Below are positions 26,552 to 33,409 of a stretch of DNA of 63,438 nucleotides, in pieces (position 1 is the stretch's first letter; every line of letters starts with the position of its first letter). The notes beneath the pieces were generated by a model, which ran no database searches, was not told where the DNA came from, and worked only from the letters and a program-made list of their open reading frames with translations. The stretch lies in NCBI GenBank assembly GCA_035539855.1, contig DATLHO010000158.1, positions 1 through 63,438 on the forward strand, in the 5' to 3' direction. The position numbers were made by a program, and so were the translations under genes. This DNA is from DATLHO01 sp035539855 (GTDB lineage: Bacteria; Bacteroidota; Ignavibacteria; OLB7).

Positions 26552-27574
26552 TTGACAGAGCAAATTACCGTTCCGATGAGCTCGTTCATGCAGATGCCCG
26601 AGCGCGTTCAGCTGGACGAGGCAACACGCAGCGAGACGTTCGGTCGGTTCGTGCTGCAGCCGCTCGAGGAGGGCTACGGCACCACGATCGGCAATGCCTT
26701 CCGCCGCGTTCTCCTTGCCTCGATCCCCGGCAGCGCCATCTCTGCGGTTCGCATCGACGGAGTGCTCCACGAGTTCCAGACGGTCGAGGGCATTACCGAG
26801 GACATCTCCGAGGTCGTTCTGAACCTCAAGGAGATCCGGCTGAAGCAGATCGACAAGAAGACCAACCGCATCACCTTCAAGGTGACCGGTCCGATCGACT
26901 TCACCGGCCGGCACATCGCCGAGGCCACCGATGCCTTCGAGATTCTCAACCCCGAGCATCACATCGCAACGCTCGCCGAGGGCGTCGCACTGAACGTCGA
27001 GCTTCGCATCGGACGCGGCAAGGGCTACGTCCCCAGCGAGGAGAATCGCCTGCCCGACCAGCCGGTCGGCATGATCGCGATCGACTCGATCTACACCCCG
27101 GTCCTCAATGTTCGCTATCTCGTCGAGCCCACCCGCGTCGGTCAGAAGACCGACTACGAGAAGCTCACCCTCGAGATCACGACCGATGGATCGATCTCCC
27201 CGGAAGAGGCACTCGCCTCGGCCGCGAAGATCCTCCGCGATCACATCCAGCTCTTCCTGAACTTCGATGCGCAGGAGGCCGAGGTGGCCCAGGAGGAGGA
27301 GTCGAAGGAGGCCGAGGTCAACCGCGTGCGTCGCATTCTGCTGACGCCCGTCGACGAGCTCGAGCTTTCGGTGCGCTCGCACAACTGCCTCAAGGCAGCC
27401 AACATCAACACGATCAGCGACCTGGTTTCGCGCCAGGAGAGTGAGCTGCTGAAGTTCCGCAACTTCGGCCGCAAGTCACTCGCCGAGCTCACCTCGATCA
27501 TCGAGGATTTCGGCCTGACCTTCGGCATGGACGTCGACCGCTACCTCAAAGAGGACGGCGCCCAGTCGAAGTAA
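26552..27574 (+). CDS. rpoA: RNA polymerase alpha subunit
   Basis: A 340-residue protein. The N-terminal domain for dimerisation (GRFVLQPLEEGYGTTIGNAF, then RRVLLASIPGSAI) is followed by a flexible linker rich in Glu. The C-terminal domain has two helix-hairpin-helix-like segments (LTPVDELELSVRSHNCLKAA and NFGRKSLAELTSIIEDFGL) that contact UP elements and regulators. The start is TTG 26552, preceded by GTAGAGGTAAGCC; Met codons at residues 9 and 13 are possible but would shorten the N-terminus. It lies in the usual order between rpsD and rplQ. Confidence 0.97.
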   Translation: MTEQITVPMSSFMQMPERVQLDEATRSETFGRFVLQPLEEGYGTTIGNAFRRVLLASIPGSAISAVRIDGVLHEFQTVEGITEDISEVVLNLKEIRLKQIDKKTNRITFKVTGPIDFTGRHIAEATDAFEILNPEHHIATLAEGVALNVELRIGRGKGYVPSEENRLPDQPVGMIAIDSIYTPVLNVRYLVEPTRVGQKTDYEKLTLEITTDGSISPEEALASAAKILRDHIQLFLNFDAQEAEVAQEEESKEAEVNRVRRILLTPVDELELSVRSHNCLKAANINTISDLVSRQESELLKFRNFGRKSLAELTSIIEDFGLTFGMDVDRYLKEDGAQSK

Positions 27575-27621
27575 CCCGGGCGCAGCCCGGGTTACTCCGT
27601 AACCGCGGGCTTCAGCCCGCG
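27573..27621 (+). repeat. Two short palindromic hairpins between rpoA and rplQ
   Basis: AACCCGGGC-GCA-GCCCGGGTT (27573-27593) is a perfect 9-bp stem whose left arm starts inside the rpoA stop codon. CGCGGGC-TTCA-GCCCGCG (27604-27621) is a perfect 7-bp stem 11 nt later. Neither has a U tract. They look like REP-type palindromes, not terminators. Confidence 0.65.
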
Positions 27622-27776
27622 CGCACGATTCAGGCAGAAACTTCGATGCTCGAGCAGGCGGATTCCGAACGGTCGGGCCGCCGCGGCTCCCGAGCCATCC
27701 GACCGAGTTAACCCTCGCAGCGGGCCGGCCCGATACCCGACAGGGTTCAGCCGGCCCGTTCATATCCAGCAGATCG

Positions 27777-28439
27777 ATGAGACACAGAGTAGAAGGCCGC
27801 AAGCTCAAGCGTACCCACAGCCATCGCAAGGCCCTGCTGCGCGGTCTGGCAACCCAGCTCCTCCGCCACAAGCGGATCAAGACGACCGAGGCCAAGGCCA
27901 AGGAGACCCGGCGCTTCGCCGAGGCGATCATCACGCGCGCGAAGCGCGCCTGGCTCGCCGAGCAGTCGGGCGGCGCCGTCAACGTGCACGCGCGACGCGT
28001 CGTCGCCCGTGACGTCAACGACCCGGCCGTCGTCTCCGAGCTCTTCAGCGAGATCGTCCAGAAGGTCGCCAACCGCCCCGGCGGCTACACCCGCGTCGTG
28101 AAGCTGCGTCAGCGCCTCGGCGACGGCGCACGCCTGGCGGTGCTGGAGCTGGTCGACTACAACATGGAGCGCGACGAGCACGCCGTGCGCAGCCGCACCA
28201 AGAGCTCGATCTCCCGCGCCGAGCGCGTCGCCCGCAGCAAGGCCAAGGCCGCCAAGGCTCCTGCAGCCAAGGCACCGGCAGCCGCCGCGGCTCCGGCCGC
28301 AGCCATGCCGTCGCCCGAGGCCGATGTGACGCCGGTCGAGGAGATCACTCCGACCGCCGAAGCGACGGCCGCACCGGTCGACGCGACCGAGCTGCCGGAG
28401 GAGCCGAAGAGCGAGGAAGGCGGCGAGCCGACCGCGTAA
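27777..28439 (+). CDS. rplQ: 50S ribosomal protein bL17 with long C-terminal tail
   Basis: The first ~120 residues are a complete bL17 (MRHRVEGRKLKRTHSHRKAL, LLRHKRIKTTEAKAKETRRF (20), GGYTRVVKLRQRLGDGA). About 100 further residues follow: a basic segment (SRAERVARSKAKAAKAPAAK), an Ala/Pro run and an acidic tail (LPEEPKSEEGGEPTA). The total is 220 against a typical 116-130. The tail has strong compositional bias but no recognised domain. It ends the alpha-operon transcript; a hairpin terminator follows at 28490. Confidence 0.95.
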   Translation: MRHRVEGRKLKRTHSHRKALLRGLATQLLRHKRIKTTEAKAKETRRFAEAIITRAKRAWLAEQSGGAVNVHARRVVARDVNDPAVVSELFSEIVQKVANRPGGYTRVVKLRQRLGDGARLAVLELVDYNMERDEHAVRSRTKSSISRAERVARSKAKAAKAPAAKAPAAAAAPAAAMPSPEADVTPVEEITPTAEATAAPVDATELPEEPKSEEGGEPTA

Positions 28440-28489
28440 TTCGCCGAAAAAAGTCTTTGTGCTTTTGCTAAAAATTGTGACCTTGCACG

Positions 28490-28526
28490 AGCCTCTTTAC
28501 CGATGGTAAAGAGGCTTTCGTGTCTT
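28490..28526 (+). terminator. Hairpin after rplQ, probable terminator of the ribosomal cluster
   Basis: AGCCTCTTTACC (28490-28501), a GAT loop, and GGTAAAGAGGCT (28505-28516) form a perfect 12-bp stem followed by TTCGTGTCTTT. A weak promoter candidate (TTTG 28456-28459, TGACCTTG 28478-28485) just upstream leaves open that it is a 5' hairpin of the next mRNA. Confidence 0.7.
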
Positions 28527-28606
28527 TCCATGGCGGTTCCAACGACGGCGCTTCCCCGGAGACGTCCTCGCGATTTTCGATTCACCAATTCTTTTCGACT
28601 GGCACA

Positions 28607-29158
28607 GTGAACATCTATGTGGGGAATCTCCCCTACCAGATGACGGAGGAGGAGCTCCGTCAGACCTTCGAAGCCTTTGGTAGTGTCAAAGCGGCCAGCA
28701 TTCTGATCGACCGTGAAACCGGCCGACCGCGTGGTTTCGGATTCATCGAGATGTCCGACGAGGATGGCGCCCGTGCAATCCAGGAGCTCAACGGCAAGCA
28801 GGTGATGGGACGCACCCTCACCGTCAACGAGGCGCGACCGCGAGCCGGCGGCGGTGGCGGCGGCGGATTCAGCGGCGGTGGCGGCGGCGGTTATAGCGGC
28901 GGCGGCGGCGCCCCCCGCAGTGGCGGGTACGGCGGCGGCGGCGGCGGCGGATTCAGCGGCGGAGGTGGAGGCGGTGGCTTCTCGCGTCCGGCCGGTGGTG
29001 GCGGCGGCTTCGGCGGTGGACCCAATCGCGGCGGCGGTCGCTTCGACGATCGCGGCGCCGGCAGCAAGCGCAAGACGAAGGAGGACACCGACAACGAGCG
29101 CTACGACAAGTACAAGAAGGTCGACTGGGACGAGGATGAGGAGGACGTCGACGAATAG
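28607..29158 (+). CDS. Glycine-rich RNA-binding protein (RRM)
   Basis: A 183-residue protein with one RRM domain at residues 1-80: RNP2 is NIYVGNLPY (2-10) and RNP1 is RGFGFIEM (42-49). It is followed by about 70 residues of GGGGGFS-type glycine-rich sequence with scattered Phe, Tyr and Arg, then an acidic tail (KKVDWDEDEEDVDE). This is the layout of the cyanobacterial and Bacteroidota Rbp cold-shock-related RNA chaperones, but with an unusually long Gly-rich region. I chose GTG 28607, directly before the RRM, over an in-frame ATG at 28520 that lies within the leader. Its length suggests phase-separation-type behaviour, which is only inferred. Confidence 0.88.
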   Translation: MNIYVGNLPYQMTEEELRQTFEAFGSVKAASILIDRETGRPRGFGFIEMSDEDGARAIQELNGKQVMGRTLTVNEARPRAGGGGGGGFSGGGGGGYSGGGGAPRSGGYGGGGGGGFSGGGGGGGFSRPAGGGGGFGGGPNRGGGRFDDRGAGSKRKTKEDTDNERYDKYKKVDWDEDEEDVDE

Positions 29159-29224
29159 CCGGCGCGCGGCATGGCCGCGGTGACGCCGGAGACGACCGTC
29201 CCGACGACTTCGGAATACATTGAC

Positions 29225-29268
29225 ACGCCGGCGCCGCGCTTTATCCCGCGGCGCCGGCGTATTTTTTT
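29225..29268 (+). terminator. Strong intrinsic terminator before engB
   Basis: ACGCCGGCGCCGCG (29225-29238) and CGCGGCGCCGGCGT (29247-29260) pair perfectly over 14 bp with an 8-nt loop, followed by A and T7 (29262-29268). The T run continues into GCC-ATG of engB, so a TATTTTTTTG box lies directly on the terminator. Confidence 0.9.
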
Positions 29269-29271
29269 GCC

Positions 29272-29889
29272 ATGCTTCAGATCAGGTCGGCCGAGTTCGT
29301 CATCAGCGCCGCACGCCCTCCGCAGTTCCCGAAGGGCCCGATGCCTGATGTAGCCTTCGTCGGCCGATCGAACGTCGGTAAATCCTCTCTCCTCAACTCC
29401 CTCACCGCTCGCAAAGGACTCGCAAAGACGAGCGGCACGCCCGGCAAGACCCGCCAGATCAACTTCTTCCGGATCAACGACAGCTTCAACTTCGTCGACC
29501 TGCCCGGCTACGGCTACGCGCAGGTGTCGAAGGAGGAGCGCGCGGCATGGGCGCGACTCATAGAATCGTACCTCACCGACCGCGAGCAGCTCCGGCTCGT
29601 CGTCGCGCTCAGCGACATCCGTCACGAGCCGACCGCGCTCGACCGCGAGCTGTTCGCCTGGCTCGACGACGTCGACCGTCCGTACATCGTCGTGCTGACG
29701 AAGTACGACAAGGTGTCGCCGCAGCAGGCGGCCGATCGCGTTGCGGAGGTGGGGCACGTCGTTGGTGGCTTCAATCGGTGCCTGGAGATCATTCCCTTCT
29801 CGTCGAAGACCAATCACAACCGTGACCAGTTGCTGGCGGTCATCGATCGCGCGGTGCGCGGTCGGCCGTCATCGTCAAGGCAGGAGTAG
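29272..29889 (+). CDS. engB: Ribosome biogenesis GTPase EngB (YsxC/YihA)
   Basis: A 205-residue GTPase needed for 50S assembly. G1 is GRSNVGKSSLLN, G2 includes the Thr in KTSGTPGKTRQINFF, G3 is DLPGYGYA, G4 is TKYDK and G5 SSK. The N-terminus (MLQIRSAEFVISAARPPQFP) aligns with the family start, so ATG 29272 is right even though it lies only 3 nt after the terminator T tract. Transcription must therefore start at or very near the ATG, giving a leaderless mRNA, or read through the hairpin. A 106-nt gap precedes the next gene. Confidence 0.95.
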   Translation: MLQIRSAEFVISAARPPQFPKGPMPDVAFVGRSNVGKSSLLNSLTARKGLAKTSGTPGKTRQINFFRINDSFNFVDLPGYGYAQVSKEERAAWARLIESYLTDREQLRLVVALSDIRHEPTALDRELFAWLDDVDRPYIVVLTKYDKVSPQQAADRVAEVGHVVGGFNRCLEIIPFSSKTNHNRDQLLAVIDRAVRGRPSSSRQE

Positions 29890-29995
29890 TCCGGCACGAC
29901 GCCGCCGCCCGGCGGCAGAAGAATCGGTGGCCGTCCGGGACGCATTCGGCGCCCGGTGACCACCGCGAGTCCTACTCAATTCGCGTGGCTCAATC

Positions 29996-31147
29996 ATGAA
30001 AACACGACTGTTCACCCCTGGTCCGACTCCGGTACCGGAATCGGTGATGCTGCGCATGGCGCAGCCGATCATCCACCATCGCACCGCGGAATTCCGCGAG
30101 ATCTTCAAGCGCGCCTCCGAGAACCTGCAGTACCTCTTCCAGACCGAGCAGCCCGTGCTCACGCTCACCTCGAGCGGCACCGGTGCGATGGAGGCGGCTC
30201 TCGTCAACACACTCTCGGCCGGTGACGAGATCATCCACGTCAACGGCGGAAAGTTCGGCGAGCGCTGGGGGAACATCGCGACCGCCTATGGCGTGACCGC
30301 GCACCCGTTGGCGATCGACTGGGGCGGCGCTCCGAGCGTCGACGATGCTCTCGCGATGCTCGACCGTCATCCCGGCGCGAAGGCGTTCTGCCTGACCCAT
30401 AGCGAGACGTCGACCGGCTCGTACACCGACGTGCGCGCCATGGCCGCCGCGCTGCGCGAGCGCTTCGACGGGCTGATCATCGTCGACGGTATCACCGCCG
30501 TCGGTGCGCACGAGATGCGCTTCGACGAGTGGGGCATCGACATCGCCGTTACCGGCTCGCAGAAGGGACTGATGATCCCGCCGGGTCTGGCGTTCATCGC
30601 GCTCAGCGAGCGCGCGTGGAAGGCGGCCGAGACCTCGACGCTGCCGAAGTTCTACTACAACCTGAAGAAGGCGAAGAAGTCGATCGCGACCGCCGACACG
30701 CCGTGGACGCCGGCGGTGACGCTCGTCATCGGCCTCGACCAGGCGCTCGAGATGCTCCGCGTCGAGGGGATCGAGAACGTCTGGGCGCGCCACGACCGGC
30801 TCGGCAGCTCGCTGCGCGCCGCGGTTCGCGCGCTCGGCCTGACGCTGTTCGCCGATCCGCCCTCGAACGCGGTCACGTCGATCAACCTGCCGGAGCGCGG
30901 CGACGAGTTCTACGCGCTTCTCAAGAAGAAGTACTCGATCACCGCGGCAGCCGGTCAGGACCACGTCAAGGGGAAGATCTTCCGCGTCTCACACCTCGGC
31001 TACTACGACGAGGCCGACATGCTCGCGGTGATCTACGCCATCGAGTCTGCGCTCACCGACGTCGGACACCCGCACGAGCAGGGAGCCGGACTCGCAGCGG
31101 CGCTCGCCGTCTTCAGCGGCACCGAGAATCCCGTCGAGGTCAAGTAA
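29996..31147 (+). CDS. Class V aminotransferase, probable phosphoserine (serine-type) transaminase
   Basis: A 383-residue PLP enzyme of the small serine-pyruvate/alanine-glyoxylate aminotransferase branch. The PLP lysine lies in TGSQKGLM, and FTPGPTPVPESVMLRMAQPI (20) and SSGTGAMEAALVN are family blocks. Similar enzymes replace SerC in serine biosynthesis in several phyla, and here the stop codon overlaps the serA start (TAATG). I infer that it transaminates 3-phosphohydroxypyruvate with glutamate. Activity with glyoxylate is the alternative. Start ATG 29996 gives MKTRLFTPGPTP. Confidence 0.88.
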   Translation: MKTRLFTPGPTPVPESVMLRMAQPIIHHRTAEFREIFKRASENLQYLFQTEQPVLTLTSSGTGAMEAALVNTLSAGDEIIHVNGGKFGERWGNIATAYGVTAHPLAIDWGGAPSVDDALAMLDRHPGAKAFCLTHSETSTGSYTDVRAMAAALRERFDGLIIVDGITAVGAHEMRFDEWGIDIAVTGSQKGLMIPPGLAFIALSERAWKAAETSTLPKFYYNLKKAKKSIATADTPWTPAVTLVIGLDQALEMLRVEGIENVWARHDRLGSSLRAAVRALGLTLFADPPSNAVTSINLPERGDEFYALLKKKYSITAAAGQDHVKGKIFRVSHLGYYDEADMLAVIYAIESALTDVGHPHEQGAGLAAALAVFSGTENPVEVK

Positions 31148-32754
31148 TGGCGACCCCACGAGTTCTCATTGCCGATGCGGTCAGCAAGGACTGCGACCAG
31201 ATTCTCCGTTCGCACTCGATCGACGTCACGCGCGCGGTCGGACTGTCACCCGAGGAGCTCGGCGCGATGGTCCACGACTACGACGGCATGATCGTTCGCA
31301 GCGCCGTGAAGGTCGACCGCTCGATGATCGAGCGGATGAACGGAATGCGCGCGATCGGTCGCGCCGGCACCGGCGTCGACAACATCGACGTCGTCGCGGC
31401 GACCGAGCGCGGCATCATCGTGATGAACGTTCCGGAGGGCAACACGATCTCTGCCGCCGAGCACGCGGTGGCGCTCCTGCTGTCGCTGCTCAGGAAGATC
31501 CCTGCAGCCAACGCGAGCATTCGCTCGGGCGCGTGGGATCGCAAGTCGTTCACCGGCACGGAGGTGCTCGACAAGCGCGTCGGCATTCTCGGCATGGGGC
31601 GCATCGGCCGCGAAGTCGCGGTGCGCCTGAAGGCGTTCGGCGCGACGATCATCGGCCACGATCCGGTGCTCTCGGCCGACGCCGTGCGCTCGCTCGGCGC
31701 CGAGCCGGTGACGTTCGACGAACTGATCGAGACGTCGGACATCGTCTCGATCCACATCCCGCTGCTGCCCGAGACGCGCGGGCTGATCGGCCACGCGGAG
31801 CTCAATCGCATGCGCGAGGGCGCCATCATCGTCAACGCCGCGCGTGGCGGCATCGTCGACGAGTCGGCGCTGCTCGACGCGCTCAACAGCGGCCGGATCG
31901 CCGGCGCGGCGATCGACGTCTACGAGAAGGAGCCGCCGGAGCTTCCGAGTCCGCTCGTCGAGCACCCGAACGTCGTCGCGACGCCGCACATCGCGGCGTC
32001 GACGCGCGAAGCCCAGGAGCGCGTCGCGATCTCGATAGCGCACCAGCTCGCCGAGTATTTCGAAGGCGCGGGCGCGCGCGGCGTGGTCAACGCCCGCGGG
32101 CTCGAGGGATCGCTCGGCAGCGACGCGATGCCGCTGATGGAGGCCGCGCGCACGCTCGGCGTGCTGCTCGGCCAGCTCGTCGGCTGCGAGGATGTCGGCT
32201 GCCGGCTGACGGCCTATGGCGCCGACGCCGCCGAGATCGTCCGCGGACTCAGCGCGTCGTTCCTCGCCGGGCTGTTCTCGCAGAAGGAGCCGGCGGCCAA
32301 CGCGATCAACGCCGAGCTGCTCGCGACGCGGCACAACGTCAAGGTGATGACCGCGGGAGAGGGGGCGCACGCGAGCTACACGAACCTGATCACCGCCGAC
32401 GTGTCGAGCGCGACGGCGACGCGCAGCGCGGCGGCCACGGTCTTCGGCCATCGCGACGTCCGGATCGTCGCCCTCGACGGCGTCGACCTCGACGTCCGGC
32501 CCGAGGGCACGCTGCTGCTGTTCTCGAACGCCGATCAGCCGGGCGTGCTCGCCGCGGTCAGCGGCGTGCTCGCGCGCAACGGCATCAACATCGCCAACGT
32601 GTCGCTGGGGCGTCGCGAGGGGGTGGGGAAGGCGCTGACGGTGATCCGGGTCGACGACCCGCTCAACGACGAGATCATGGCCGAGGTCACGGCGCTCGAC
32701 ATGGTCGAGGGCGCGCGCATCCTGCGGTTCCCGGAAGGGAGCGCCGGTCGATAG
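31147..32754 (+). CDS. serA: D-3-phosphoglycerate dehydrogenase, long form with ACT domain
   Basis: A 535-residue enzyme for the first step of serine biosynthesis. It has the substrate/NAD domain (GMGRIGREVAVRLKAFG Rossmann motif), catalytic Arg in NAARGGIVDE, Glu in IDVYEKEPP and His in TPHIAASTREAQ. The allosteric substrate-binding insertion follows (about residues 320-450), and a C-terminal ACT domain starts near VDLDVRPEGTLLLFSNADQPG (in part). The last 30 residues are normal. It overlaps the aminotransferase by 1 nt, forming a two-gene serine module. A strong terminator follows at 32843. Confidence 0.96.
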   Translation: MATPRVLIADAVSKDCDQILRSHSIDVTRAVGLSPEELGAMVHDYDGMIVRSAVKVDRSMIERMNGMRAIGRAGTGVDNIDVVAATERGIIVMNVPEGNTISAAEHAVALLLSLLRKIPAANASIRSGAWDRKSFTGTEVLDKRVGILGMGRIGREVAVRLKAFGATIIGHDPVLSADAVRSLGAEPVTFDELIETSDIVSIHIPLLPETRGLIGHAELNRMREGAIIVNAARGGIVDESALLDALNSGRIAGAAIDVYEKEPPELPSPLVEHPNVVATPHIAASTREAQERVAISIAHQLAEYFEGAGARGVVNARGLEGSLGSDAMPLMEAARTLGVLLGQLVGCEDVGCRLTAYGADAAEIVRGLSASFLAGLFSQKEPAANAINAELLATRHNVKVMTAGEGAHASYTNLITADVSSATATRSAAATVFGHRDVRIVALDGVDLDVRPEGTLLLFSNADQPGVLAAVSGVLARNGINIANVSLGRREGVGKALTVIRVDDPLNDEIMAEVTALDMVEGARILRFPEGSAGR

Positions 32755-32764
32755 ATCGGAGCCT

Positions 32765-32806
32765 GAAGGCCGGAACCCATAGGCCGAATCCCGAAGGCCG
32801 GACGCA
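32765..32806 (+). repeat. Three imperfect 14-bp tandem repeats after serA
   Basis: GAAGGCCGGAACCC, ATAGGCCGAATCCC and GAAGGCCGGACGCA follow one another. They are non-coding and precede the serA terminator. Confidence 0.6.
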
Positions 32807-32842
32807 ACGGGGTTGCTTCGAGCCGACGGCCTGCATGAAACG

Positions 32843-32882
32843 CGACGGTCCCGCCGGGTAGGCGGGACCGTCGATTCTTCTT
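32843..32882 (+). terminator. Terminator of the serine operon
   Basis: CGACGGTCCCGCC (32843-32855), loop GGGTA, GGCGGGACCGTCG (32861-32873): a perfect 13-bp stem followed by ATTCTTCTTC. The region from here to 33409 contains no gene, only the next promoter and leader. Confidence 0.8.
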
Positions 32883-33058
32883 CGGGATCGGCGTCTACGC
32901 TGCGCACGAACGGGCGCAGCCGGTGGCGATCACCAGCACTTCCAGACGAGTAACTTTCGAGAAGGTTCCGGGTAGCTTGGGACTGAACGGAGCCAGTACG
33001 GCGCTTCTCGAACGGAGTTGCAGAGCGGAATCGTCGAATTCGCAGCATTTTCGCAGTA

Positions 33059-33088
33059 TTGGATATCGGGTGCGGCTCCCTATATTCA
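33059..33088 (+). promoter_or_regulatory. Promoter of the TonB receptor operon
   Basis: TTG at 33059-33061, a 19-bp spacer and TATATTCA at 33081-33088 match the Bacteroidota form. The start near 33095 gives a 5' leader of about 315 nt. I see no known riboswitch in it; the GC-rich segment 33235-33350 could fold but shows no single dominant stem. Confidence 0.65.
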
Positions 33089-33409
33089 ACACGAATTTTT
33101 CGTAACGAACATATCGCGAGGAGACCTATCGCAGCGTTCGCTACCGTTTCACGCGCGCTCGTCGACGAACGAGCCCCATTCCTTCCGACTACTACCGTTT
33201 CAAGCAACGCCAGAACCGCGTTTTGACGCCGGGAGAGCTATGTCCCGAGCGCGCGGGCCCGAGTGTGCCGTTGCGCGGCAGACGGACAGCTACGGCGAGG
33301 ACGCCGCTGGGTTGCAGAGCCATCGACCGGACACCGCCAACGCGCCGTGTCGGACAGAACATTCGCAGATGAACTCACACTTCCACCTATATCACACAGG
33401 AGTGATCGA

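Noticed and set aside
33095..33409. A known riboswitch (cobalamin, TPP or preQ1 type) in the receptor leader
   Set aside because: None of the conserved boxes of these classes can be found.
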